Below, in pieces: positions 1 to 9,686 of a stretch of 64,000 bases of DNA. Source of the DNA: Cherax quadricarinatus (lineage: Eukaryota > Arthropoda > Malacostraca > Decapoda > Parastacidae); assembly GCF_038502225.1 (NCBI RefSeq), contig NC_091372.1, forward strand, positions 3,840,203 to 3,904,202. Reading direction: 5' to 3'. Every line of letters starts with the position of its first letter. Within the stretch, counting starts at the first letter, position 1. The notes beneath the pieces are model-generated. The model did not search any database. It saw only the letters and a list, made by a program, of their open reading frames with translations, and was not told the DNA's origin. Both the position numbers and the translations under genes were made by a program.

Positions 1-2598
1 TCCAAGTCAATGCAGAGAGACTGTTCTTAAAATGGCTCATGACCTGCCAGTGGCCGGACATTTCTCGCATCGTAAAACCTTAAATAAAGTTAGGGAAACC
101 TATTTTTGGCCAAAAATGTCCTCAGATGTCACTACCTATTGTAGATCGTGTAAAGTTTGCCAACTGTCATCCTCCCGAGGTACCAGGCGAGTACCTATGG
201 TCAAAATGCCAGTCTTTACGGTACCTTTCGAAAGAGTAGCTATTGACATCGTTGGTCCTTTATCTCCACTTTCATCTGGGGGACATAGATATATATTAAC
301 ATTAGTTGATTATGCTTCGAGTTTCCCTGAAGCCGTTCCACAGAGGGGGCTGAAGCCCTTTTTTCCATCTTCTCCAGAGTGGGCATCCCTAGAGAAATTT
401 TGTCTGACCGTGGAACACAATTCACATCTGACTTAATGCAACATCTATACCAACTTCTGGGAGTGAAGCCTCTCTTCACCACACCCTATCATCCCAGCTG
501 TAATGGGAGGATTGAATGCCAGCATTCGATTCTCAAGTCCATTTTAAGGAAACCTTGCTCCCTTAAACCTAAGGAGTGGCATCGTTACCTACCCTGTGCT
601 TTGTTTGCCATGAGGGAAGTTCCCAGTGACTCTTTGGGGTTTTCACCTTTTGAACTTCTCTATGGTAGACAGGCCAGAGGCCCATTGTCCATCCTTCATG
701 ACTTATGGACTAATGAGGAGGTAAATGCTGAGGTTCAGTCTTCTTACCAGTTTCTCCTTGACCTTAGATCCAAACTTGAGGAGACCTCTGACATAGTTTC
801 GAAAAACTTAAGCTTGTCATTGGACCAGTACAAAACATATTTTGATTCCAAAAGTCAGAGGAGAAGTTTTAAAGTAGGGGATGAAGTTCTTGTACTTTTG
901 CCTATCAAGTCAAATAAATTATTAGTAGCATGGAAAGGTCCATATGAAGTATTAAAAATTTGCGGGAAAGTTGACTACCTCATAGAAGTCAAGGGGAAAC
1001 CTAAGCTTTATCATATCAACATCCTTAAGAAATATTACCGAAGAAATTCGGTTAACTGCATTAATAACTTTGACTTAGTTTTTCCACACGAACTTGATAA
1101 GACAACTGAAGAATGTAAGGTGTGTGTAATTGACACCTCTAACTTAGACTATGATGAAGAACTACATAACTTGGTGACTCTTGACCACTCGGACGCAACC
1201 AACATTAATATTAATGAATCTTTGGATGACCATAAGAGACATGAACTACTTCAGTGTGTGAGTAACTTTTCAGACGTCTTTACTGATATTCCAGGTGTTA
1301 CCTCCACGGTAGTCCATAAGATTGACTTAGTGACAGACAATCCTATCAAACGAAAATTATACCCAGTTCCAGTTCACCTTAGGGATGCATTTGACCGAGA
1401 GGTAGACAAATTATTAAAACTAAAGATCATTAAACCTTCAGTATCTTCATATTGTTCACCAGTAGTCATGGTTAAGAAGGAGGATAATTCATATAGACTT
1501 GCTATTGACTTCAGAGGCCTTAATGCTATAACTCGGTGGGATGCTGAGCCTATGCCCTTAATAGATAGCGATCTACACAAATTTTATGACGCTTCCTTCT
1601 TTTCAGAGATTGATATTGCGCAGGCATATCATCAAGTAATGTTAGATCCTTCTTCTAAGCAGTACACTGCTTTTCCTACATACCAAGGACTGATGCAGTA
1701 TAGAACTATGCCCTTCGGTTTGGTAACTGCCTGTGCTACCTATGTGAGACTGATGAGAAAGGTCTTGGGTAATATGCCAAATGTTTCAGTTTATTTTGAT
1801 AACGTTTACGTAATGACATCCACGTGGGGCGAACATATCCAAACATTAACATCAGTTTTGCGTAGGTTACGTTCACATGGCCTCACTGCCAAGCCGAAGA
1901 AATGCTTCCTTGGGTATAACAAGATTAGATATCTTGGACTGATACTTTCTAATAACTCTCTGCAGCCTCTCCCCAGTAAGATCAAAGCTTTATTAGAATT
2001 TAAATTCCCCAAAACCAAGAAGCTCATGCGTAGCTTTCTTGGTTCTGTAAATTTTTATGCATGGTTTATCCCGAACCTTACTGATCTTACAGGCATCTTA
2101 TCTGACTTCCTTAAAAAGTCTGTGAAGGAACCTCTTGAACTTTCCGACGTAGCTCGGGAAAAGTTTAATGAGATTAAAAGCATCTTTTCGAAAGACCTTA
2201 TACTTAAGATTCCAGATATTAATAAAACATTTTGCTTAAGAACTGATGCCTCCAATACTGGCTTAGGTGCGGTGTTACTACAATACCATGATGGTACTCC
2301 CTTCCCTGTATGCTTCCTAAGCCGGAAACTCCTTCCCGCAGAAACGAGATACTCCACAATAGAAAAGGAATGTTTAGCCCTTGTGTGGGGTATCTCCAAA
2401 CTTAAATTTTATTTGCTGGGAAAAGAATTCATTTTAGAAACTGACCACAATCCTTTGATATACCTAGAAACTTTTAAGGGAACCAACAGTCGCCTCTTGG
2501 GGTGGACATTGGCACTCCAGGCTTTTAAGTTCTATATTGTGTATATCAATGGTTCATCCAATTATTTCTCTGACTGGTTAAGTCGTGACAGTCAGTAG
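1..2598 (+). pseudogene. Ty3/Gypsy-like pol, integrase upstream of RT (Gmr1-like order), frameshifted
   Basis: Retrotransposon polyprotein, cut by the window start. Frame 2 (32-436) carries the integrase zinc-binding HHCC motif (H residues near GHFSH, then CRSCKVCQ) and the first catalytic Asp in AIDIVGP. Frame 1 (379-2598, 739 codons) continues with the second Asp in LSDRGTQF (residue 10) and Glu 46, a D,D35E spacing, then a GPY/F module (WKGPYEVL, about residue 185), an RT (residues ~300-540) and an RNase H (~620-735; TDAS, IEKECLA, TDHNPL, NYFSDWLSR). The frame change falls near a G run at 345-349. The RT active-site box reads YFDN (472-475), where the family has YxDD, so the second catalytic Asp is lost. 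Gag and protease are not in the window and no LTR was recognised downstream. In ordinary Gypsy elements integrase follows RNase H; here it precedes RT, as described for Gmr1-like elements. Confidence 0.88.
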
Positions 2599-2970
2599 AA
2601 GATTTGTTGCCTTACCTAGGTTGTTAATAATTACAGGTTGTAATAATTACAGTTTACATCATTTACTTAACAAATGCATCCCAATAACTCAAACATTGCT
2701 ACTTTCTGATAGCACCATTTTTGTCACCTCACAACTATATTTTTCAACATTTTCAGCAAGCACGATGAGATGCATGAGATGGGCAGTTGGTCCCCATCTC
2801 TTAAAACAAACATTACCAGTAACCATTTCTCGACGCTTTTTACCTGAGCGTGAGTAGAAATATTGTATACATTACATTAAACTATATTTGCTATTTTGTG
2901 TTAACTTTGCCATCTGCCACTGAGGCACAGTGACCCATAAACAAAGGAAATTCTGTATGTTACTGCCACT
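2599..2970. other. unassigned sequence downstream of the Gypsy pol
   Basis: AT-rich sequence following the pol stop codon. It may include the 3' untranslated part or LTR of the retroelement, but I found no convincing polypurine tract or LTR boundary. No host gene was recognised. Confidence 0.4.
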
Positions 2971-3512
2971 TAGAGGAGGGCCCTGCTTACACGGCAGGTT
3001 AGGTCCTGTGCTACCTTTGTAAACTGAAAATTGCTGTAAAGTGAAACATAGCCTTTTTCACTTTCAAATGCATATAAAAGCCTGTTAACTTGTTTACACT
3101 GTCATTTATGAGCAATGGAGCTAAGCCTAAAAAATGCATATACAGTGCACACATTACAGTGGACCCCCGGTTTATGATCAGCTCCCAGTGCGACCAATTA
3201 TGTAAGTGTATTTATGTAAGTACATTTGTATGTGTATGTTTGGGGGTCTGAAATGGACTAATCTAATTCACAATATTCCTTATGGGAACAAATTCGGTCA
3301 GTACTGGCACCTGAACATACTTCTGGAATGAAATAATATCGTAAACCGGGGGTCCACTGTACTTATCTTAAAATATTTTTATCCTTAGCTTATAGTGAGT
3401 GGTGAATATATTTATTGTAGGAAGTTTGAATAAGTGAAAAATGGGTATAATTGAAAACCACTGCATTAACGAAATGCCGTAAAGTGAAACACTGTAAAGT
3501 GGGCCCCTCCTA
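2971..3512. mobile_element. TIR element with GAGGAGGGCCC-type ends, interrupted
   Basis: The left end (tagaggagggccctgctta) and the reverse complement of the right end (taggaggggcccacttta) are imperfect terminal inverted repeats. A 203-bp Tigger-type MITE is inserted inside. No coding potential, so a non-autonomous DNA element is inferred. A related GGGCCCCGCTTTACGG-type end occurs at 29052. Confidence 0.55.
3157..3359. mobile_element. 203-bp Tigger-type MITE, copy 1
   Basis: Ends CAGTGGACCCCCGG and CCGGGGGTCCACTG are inverted repeats flanked by TA on both sides (3155-3156 and 3360-3361), the target duplication of Tc1/mariner/pogo elements. An element of exactly the same length with nearly the same sequence lies at 28845-29047. 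It shares its termini with the larger transposase-bearing Tigger elements of this window and is probably mobilised by them. Confidence 0.9.
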
Positions 3513-3540
3513 TATTCATTTGTTTTCCCAGAAGTGTTCA

Positions 3541-3800
3541 GACGTCACATTTTAAATGACATTTTGAAACGCAGCAACCTTACTCCTCCTTCAGGGTGCA
3601 GTCACTGTACTTACCACTTCCAGGATTAAGTCTGGGTAGGTTGGGAAGTGCAGTACCTGCACTCTGAAGAAGGCTTGGGGATGTTGTAGTCTGTAGGGTC
3701 ATCCTAACTGTGATGTTTGTGTATTTTTACCAAGACAGCTATTACATGAATGATGGTGAATGTATTTCCTTGTTTTGGGTCACCCTGTATGTATATTATG
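3541..3800. mobile_element. two degenerate RTE LINE 3' tails, head to head
   Basis: 3580-3640 reads as the antisense of the RTE tail (ctccttcagggtgcag, cacttccaggattaagtc). 3643-3800 then reads sense (cacctgcactctgaag-like, then 'gaatgatggtgaatg' and 'gggtcaccctg'). Both are diverged from the young copies at 17250-17500. Confidence 0.6.
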
Positions 3801-3962
3801 TGCTGTATATTACTCTAACAAGTACAGTACTGTATTATAATTCTTCCATATGTTTTTGCTTGCACCCAGTACAGGTGTCCCTTGTTTTTTGCTGTAGATG
3901 TATTCCAGGCCATTGACATCTGTACTAAGCCCATTTAAGCCATATACACTTAATTACAAATA

Positions 3963-4958
3963 CAGTGGACCCCCGGCATTTGATGGCATCGGTATACGTT
4001 AAATCCAGTATACGATATATTTTGACACAAAAATTTTGCCTCGCCACTCGTTAAAAAACCCGCCACACGCGATTCGTCCGGGATGTGTCCATGTGGCCTG
4101 AACTGTCCCGTGCGTGCCAGTGTTTACAAGCCAGCCAGTGTGCTCACATCTAAGCATAAATTCGGTACATTCCATATTATCACAGTGTTTTTGGTGCTTG
4201 TTTCTGCAAAATAAGTCACCATGGGCTCCAAGAAAGCTTCTAGTGCCAACCCTGTGGTAAAAAGGGTGAGAATTAGTATGGAAATTACGAAAGATTTTGA
4301 AAGGTTTGGGGCTAACCCTGAGAAGCCTAATCCAGTTGTGGAATCCATTGTGCCTACTTCAAAAATTAAAGAAATGTGTGCCAAGTGGGTTGAACTGCAA
4401 ACCTTTATGGATGGTAATCACCCTAACACAGCTATTGCAAGCCATGTTCGTGACTATTACAATGACAATATTGTGGCCCATTTTAAATAAATCTGAAAGG
4501 AACGGGAGGTACAGACCTCTATGGACAGATTTGTTGTGCGACAGAGGTCCAGTGACTCTCAAGCTGGTCCTAGTGGCATTAAAAGAAGAAGGGAAGTAAC
4601 CCTGGCAAAGGACTTGCTACCTCAAGTCCTAATGGAAGGGGATTCCCCTTCTAAACAATAACTTCCACACACTCCCCTCCTCCCATCCCATCAATCATCA
4701 CCAGATCTTCATTAAAGGTAAGTGTCATGTATTCTATTGTTAGTAGAGTACTACAAACTGTGCATGTCTTCTTCAGTTTGTGTACATTAAACTTAATATT
4801 TCATATGGTAAAATTTGTTTTTCATACTTTTGGGTGTCTTGCACGGATTAATTTGATTTCCATTATTTCTTATGGGGAAAATTAATTCGCCTTCCGATAA
4901 TTTTGGCATACGATGAGCTCTCACGAACGGATTAATATCGTATACCGGGGGTCCACTG
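3963..4958 (+). mobile_element. Tigger-A copy 1, internally deleted
   Basis: 996-bp element with CAGTGGACCCCCGG inverted ends and TA duplications at 3961-3962 and 4959-4960. It keeps the 5' UTR, an ATG at 4221 and the first ~30 transposase codons (start MGSKKASSANPVVKR), then jumps to the C-terminal coding region (DFERFGANPEKPNPVV, KIKEMCAKWVEL). An 89-codon ORF (4221-4490) results that lacks the DDE catalytic domain. Non-autonomous deletion derivative of the element at 9687. Confidence 0.88.
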
Positions 4959-4960
4959 TA

Positions 4961-5101
4961 CAGTGGTACCTCGAGTTTCAGCCGTAATTCATTCCAGAAG
5001 GCTGTTTGAGTGCCGTTACTGAATGAATTTGTTCCCATAAGGAACAATGCACTTACATAATTGTTCGAGTTGGAAGCTGTACGAAACTTGGGGTACCACT
5101 G
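4961..5101. mobile_element. 141-bp CAGTGGTACC MITE
   Basis: Ends CAGTGGTACCTCGAGTTTC and GAAACTTGGGGTACCACTG are inverted repeats. The TA at 4959-4960 is shared with the Tigger copy to its left, and another TA follows at 5102-5103. It is the same family as 56107-56309. The two elements therefore sit back to back on one TA dinucleotide. Confidence 0.88.
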
Positions 5102-5382
5102 TACACCATTAAGAATCTTCCATGTGTTTTATGAATTATGCCAATCACATATGGCAACTGTAAATCACACACAGAATTATTGATAGAAATAGATCACATA
5201 ATAGCGAATTTGCACAAAGGTAATCCTCATGAAGCAAAGGAGACCTGTATCTTCTTTGTTTGTGTAAAATATATAAAATTTGTATAGTATATAGAGTACA
5301 GTGTGTGGACTGTATACAATATAATAAATAGACAAAAACTTAATTTGTTTATGCAGTACAGTATATGATGTTGATTTTTCAG

Positions 5383-5489
5383 CAAGAAAACGATTCTACA
5401 GGAATGTAACAGTCGCTGGAACAGATAGCATTTATGAAGTAAATCTCGATCATCGCAAATTAAAGACTCCCCTCGGAAATGTATTACAA
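5383..5489 (+). CDS. ATPAF2: ATPAF2 exon, first one visible
   Basis: Preceded by a pyrimidine tract and AG (5381-5382) and followed by GTTAGT. It opens with two bases completing a codon, then 35 codons beginning RKRFYRNVTVAG and ending KLKTPLGNVLQ, the conserved N-terminal strand region of ATP12. An upstream coding exon must exist. I did not identify it between 2600 and 5380, so it may lie before the window. Confidence 0.92.
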
Positions 5490-6522
5490 GTTAGTGAGGC
5501 ATTACTTAATGTACACTTAGACTTTGATAGCACGATTGCCAAATGAATGTCTAATAATTTTCTATGTAAACAATCTCAAATTTGATTTAGAGATTTTTAC
5601 ATGCTTATACAGTACAGTATTATAAGCTCCCAGTATTATTGTTATTTTTATTGTTGTTTTTGTATTAATGATAGCATTTGTTAGAAATGTTCTTAGTAAT
5701 GAGATTGAAGCATTATTAATTATTACCACTACCCTCTCACAATCCATACTATATTTTTGTTGATTTCTTGTTAAACCTCTGTTTAATAGACCTCTATTTA
5801 ATGGATTTTGGGTTTAGCAGACAAAATTCATTGTCTGGACTAAGTCCAGCAACAATGGACAAAGACCATTTTTTCCAGAATTGTCAGTTATTGTCATGAT
5901 GAGTGAAAAACAATCTCATCATTTAGATTTAATGGACAATCATCATTACTGGATACTCTTTTTCTCTTATTAAATCAAGGCTTCTCTACTGTATCTCTCC
6001 TGGAACTTGCCAGGTGAGCAACAAGCCTGTAAGATGCCTCATTTTTGACATCTGTTACCTGTCACATGACTTATTTTTTTACCATGTTGCTTCTAGACAT
6101 TCCAGTCATCAACAGATGCTCCTTGCTTTACGATTGTTTTACTTGTGGCATTTTCACTTTATGATTGTACAATAGTGATGTACATTTATACTATTCAGTA
6201 CTGTACATTTATTGATAGGATAAACTTGTATTCATTTATTTACTTTTCAATACTGGTATTTAGTTACAGTAATTATTTGTTTATTCACTTAATCAGTAAC
6301 ACTAGTTATTTACTTATTTATCATATATTCATATTCAACTTGGTATATTTTCAACTAAGGATGTATTCATAGGGACATAACCCCATCGTCAGTCGAGGAG
6401 CACCTGTACTTCCCTTCATGGTAGATAAACTGCAGTTCAAATGAAAATTTTTATAACACAATAAATACCAATTTGACAAAGAGTTATGTGTTGCATTTAT
6501 TAATGTTTAATTGTTACTTTAG
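5490..6522 (+). other. ATPAF2 intron with relic MITEs
   Basis: AT-rich intron. 5770-5990 has weakly matching ends ('taaacctctgtttaatag' and the reverse of 'ttaaatcaaggcttctcta'), which may be an old Tigger-type MITE. A clearer MITE is annotated at 6113-6406. Confidence 0.45.
6113..6406. mobile_element. MITE with CAGGTGCTCCTCGACT ends
   Basis: Left end CAGATGCTCCTTGCTTTACG and right end (reverse complement CAGGTGCTCCTCGACTGACG) are imperfect inverted repeats around ~294 bp of AT-rich non-coding sequence. The CAG...CTG termini fit Tc1/mariner/pogo-type elements. TA is seen clearly only on the right. Confidence 0.6.
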
Positions 6523-6606
6523 GTTCCAAACTATGGACTAGCACTTGCTATTGCTCATGAGTGGGCATCTGTGAAGGATAAAATTCATCCTAGTCTCCTC
6601 CATTTG
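6523..6606 (+). CDS. ATPAF2: ATPAF2 exon
   Basis: 28 codons in phase 0 between AG (6521-6522) and GTAAGT. Encodes VPNYGLALAIAHEWAS..., the conserved ATP12 segment in which the family has a VP-(x)n-A-(V/I)A-xEW pattern. It directly continues the preceding exon. Confidence 0.93.
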
Positions 6607-6884
6607 GTAAGTTATTAATGTTGTATTTATAAATCATCCTTGTGTGTTAAGTTTTCATGTAAGGCAAACTTTCTGCTTCTTATTTCTGATTGGAGCTGTA
6701 AGAATATTCCATGATAATTCTCCGTTTTTAGATTACTGCATGTAGTCCAGTCTGTTATACTTGTATTTTATGCTTCATCTGATAAATATACTGTATCCTA
6801 TTTTCAATTTGGTTAATTAGTTTTTATGCTCTGGTGATGATTATAGTATGGCATTTGTCTATTATGTTTATTATGCAGAAAATT

Positions 6885-7372
6885 CATAGCTTGCAGATTA
6901 GGAGGAGGTTATTGAGGTGGTATGGACATTTAGAGAAGATGGAGCAAATAGGATGACTTGGAGGGGGTATAAATCTGTAGTGAAGGGAAGGTGGTGTAGT
7001 GGTTGTCCTAGAAGAGGTTGGAGGGAGGAGGTAAAGAAGGGTTCGTATGTGAGGGGCTTGGATATCCAGCAAGTGTAATATGAGCATGTTAGATAGGAGT
7101 GGAGGCAAATGGTTTTTATAACTTGACATGCTGTTGGAGTGTAAGCAAGGTAACATTAAGGTATTCAGGGGAAAACAGTTAGATGGACTTGAGTCCTGGA
7201 GGTAGGAAGTACAGTGCCTGCCCTCTGAAGGAGGAGTGAGAATATTTGCAGTTTGGAGGGACATCTGAGCTGTAGTATTGGCATGCCTCTAGCAAGACAG
7301 TGATAGAGTGAGTGATGGTGAAAGTGTTTCTTCTTTTTTGGGTTGCCCTACCTCAGTTGCAAATGGCCATTG
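6885..7372 (+). mobile_element. RTE LINE 3' fragment (older subfamily)
   Basis: Matches the C-terminal coding region and 3' tail of the RTE LINE at 14177-17518 with many substitutions and indels: 'ttgaggtggtatggaca', 'gaggggcttggatatcc', 'gatggtgaaagtgtttc'. 5'-truncated, no intact frame. Confidence 0.8.
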
Positions 7373-7749
7373 TTAAAAATGTCAGTCCATCCATTTAAAA
7401 ATATCTAATCAATAACTCATTATTACTTTAATACTTTCTTTAGAGATTGCTAAAGTGTTACCTTAGATTGCATTTCATTTTACATCCACTTATTATTGGC
7501 ACCCATGTGGGGTGTAGGCAGGGAGGATTAGACAGCATTTTGCCCACATAGTGAACTCACCATGTGGGCAAAACATTGTATAATAAAGATTTTGTCCACC
7601 AAGTATCTTTATACTGTGCCCCTGGTGAAGCATAGAGACAAAATTTCTGAGTATTATTTATTATTATGAATGACTTGACACTTATGAAACTGGTAATTAA
7701 CTGCTTCACTTACCTTGAAGTGTATGTCAACCACATCCATTATCCATTG
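7373..7749. other. unassigned intron sequence
   Basis: No coding exon or repeat end recognised in this part of the ATPAF2 intron. Confidence 0.4.
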
Positions 7750-7760
7750 TTAAGTAATTT

Positions 7761-8228
7761 CTTCTTTCAACACACTGGCTGTATCCCACTGAGGCAGGGT
7801 GGCCCAAAAAGAAAAACAAATTCCTCTTTTTAACTTTAGGTAATGTATACAGGAGAAGGGGATGCTAGCCCCTTGCTCCCAGCATGTTGGTTTCCTCTTA
7901 TGACACGCAAGGCTTACGGAGGAAGAATTCTGTTCCACTTTCCCATGGAGATAAGAGGAAATAAATAAGAACAAGAACTAGTAAGAAAATAGAAGAAAAG
8001 CCAGAGGGGCATATGTATATATATGCTTGTACATGAATGTGTAGTGTGACCTGAATGTAAGTAGAAGTAGCAAGACATACCTGAAATCTTGCATGTTTAT
8101 GAGACAGAAAAAAGACACCAATAATCCAATCATCATGTAAAGCAATTACAGGCTTTCCTTTTACACTCACTTGGCAAGACGGTTGTACCTCCCTTGGCAG
8201 TTGCTGTCTACCATCCTACTACCTAGGG
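7761..8228 (-). mobile_element. RTE-derived SINE, full-length copy
   Basis: 468 bp, antisense. On the minus strand it begins like the 5' UTR of the full-length RTE LINE (35939 downwards) and runs for about 400 bp of that UTR ('ccatggg', 'cgtaagcc', 'agggg' blocks). It then jumps directly to the last ~50 bp of the LINE tail (gggccaccctgcctcagtgg). Flanked by ttaagtaattt (7750-7760) and ttaaataattt (8229-8239), a target duplication with one mismatch. The same internal junction is found at 37671-38013. No ORF is expected; the LINE machinery would supply the proteins. Confidence 0.82.
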
Positions 8229-8279
8229 TTAAATAATTTATGAGCTAGAAATCACAAAGCAAGAGAGAGTTCAAATGTC

Positions 8280-8412
8280 TTGATACCATCGAAGGGCTTT
8301 TGATCTAAAGAATTGTGGCAGTCCTGCCCTACCTTGGATCAAGCCTGATTATCTCCCATTCTTTTGGAGCTTTATGAGACCTGTAAGTTTCTTGTGAATG
8401 AAATAATACTGT
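8280..8412 (+). mobile_element. SINE, CCTTGGATCAAGCC family
   Basis: Diverged copy of a short interspersed repeat with blocks 'aagggcttttgatctaaag', 'accttggatcaagcctgat' and 'ctcccatt', and a gaccYNNGnGGGTTTA-like end. Related copies: 8925-9055, 13028-13145, 23366-23515, 37285-37465, 59398-59540. Confidence 0.6.
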
Positions 8413-8522
8413 ATAGTACTGCACAATAAATAGTTTTCCCATATGTTGTAGTTTCACCTGTTATTCGATATTACCTTTGTAATAGTTACTGCAGTTATAG
8501 ATTAATATGAAAACTGGACATA

Positions 8523-8866
8523 CAGCAGGCATGTGTGAGTGTTAGATGGGAGTGAGTGGAGACCTGATTTTTGGAACCTGACAAGCTGTTGGAGTGTGAG
8601 CAAGGTAATATTTTGTGAAGGGATTCAGGGAAACTGGTTAGCCAGACTTGAGTCCTGGATGTGGGAAGTACATTGCCTGCACTCTGAAGGAAGGGTTTGG
8701 GAAATTTACTGTTTGGAGGGACTATTGAACTGTTTTAAATAATATTTTCTTTTGTCAGTCTGCATGCTTCTGGTAAGAGAATGATAGCGTGAATGATTGT
8801 AAGTGTTTCTTTTTCAGGTCACCCTTCCTTGGTGGGAGACGGCCAACGTGTTAAAAAAAAAAAAAT
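8523..8866 (+). mobile_element. RTE LINE 3' tail
   Basis: Begins at the 'cagcaggcatg' codons of the ORF end, continues through the 3' UTR ('ctgttggagtgtgagcaagg', 'cctgcactctgaagg') and ends '...cttggtgggagacggccaa' plus an A tract. 5'-truncated insertion. Confidence 0.82.
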
Positions 8867-8924
8867 TGTGTTTGAAGGACAGCTTAATATTGCCACGAGT
8901 GTGTGTTAATTCTAGTGAAGACTT

Positions 8925-9055
8925 GGTTTGAGGAATTAGAGCTATTTCTGCTCTCTCTTCCTTGGATCAAGCCTGATTACCTCTAACTGACAGGCACTGT
9001 ATGACCCCGTACAGCTTCAGCAAGTCTCCTTGAGTATAGTAATAATTTGCTGCAG
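8925..9055 (+). mobile_element. SINE, CCTTGGATCAAGCC family
   Basis: Contains 'tccttggatcaagcctgatt', 'cctctaactgacaggcac' and 'tatgaccccgtac', followed by an AT-rich end. Degenerate. Confidence 0.6.
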
Positions 9056-9087
9056 GTTCACATATATGAAATCCTTAATTTCTTTAT

Positions 9088-9335
9088 TTAGTTTGAGTGT
9101 GAGTATGGCAACATTTATGAGGGGATTCAGGGAAGTCAGTCAGTCCTGGGGGTGGAAAGTACAGTACATGTACTCTGAAGGAGGGGTGACAATCTTACAG
9201 TTAATAGGGTCATGAAGTCTGTGCACTTTTGGCAAGGCAGTTACTGAGTGAATGATGGGGAATGCATTTTAATTTTTTGGAGTCATTCACCTTTTCTCAG
9301 TGGGAGATGACTAGTGTGGCAAAAAGAAAATAAGA
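9088..9335 (+). mobile_element. RTE LINE 3' tail, degenerate
   Basis: Sense 3' UTR: 'gtgtgagtatggcaacattt', 'ggggattcagggaa', 'ctctgaaggaggggtgacaa', 'tgagtgaatgatgggga', 'cagtgggagatgactagtgt', then A-rich. It ends about 55 bp before the next ATPAF2 exon. Confidence 0.78.
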
Positions 9336-9390
9336 AATTGGGATTTAAATAAGTTGTTGCATTTGTTGATTGTGTTGCATTGTCTTTCAG

Positions 9391-9501
9391 ACTGGGTTGG
9401 CATTCAGTGTCATAGACAATGTGAACCATGAGACCAAGTGGAATATTGTCAACAAGACTCTGGAATACCTAGTTACTGATACACTCCTCTACCGAGACAA
9501 T
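9391..9501 (+). CDS. ATPAF2: ATPAF2 exon
   Basis: 37 codons in phase 0 between TTTCAG and GTAAGT. Encodes TGLAFSVIDN...WNIVNKTLEYLVTDTLLYRDN, the family region ending in (L)DTDTxxYR before the EWDP exon. Confidence 0.94.
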
Positions 9502-9686
9502 GTAAGTGCTAAATCTAAGCTTGATTAAAGGAAGGCAAGGATAACCCCACTTCCTTGGATCATTGTAAGTAATGAAGAAATCAGTGTAATGGGAAGTTGT
9601 GTGTAGATTAAGGCATTATATTAACCCCTTGAGGGTTTGTATTGTTTTATAGGTTTAAAGCCAGGGGTCCGTGCTGCAATACAGTA

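Noticed and set aside
2599..5382. First coding exon of ATPAF2
   Set aside because: I looked for an ATG-led basic targeting peptide ending in the right phase before GT and found nothing convincing; it is probably upstream of the window.
5770..5990. MITE with GTTTAATAGACCTC-like ends
   Set aside because: The two ends match only weakly and no clean TA duplication is visible, so it was left as a remark in the intron entry.
7750..8170. ORFs MFLFISSYLHGK... and MSVKGKPVIALHDD...
   Set aside because: They lie in the RTE-SINE, whose sequence is LINE 5' UTR and tail; no conservation of frame between the two copies.
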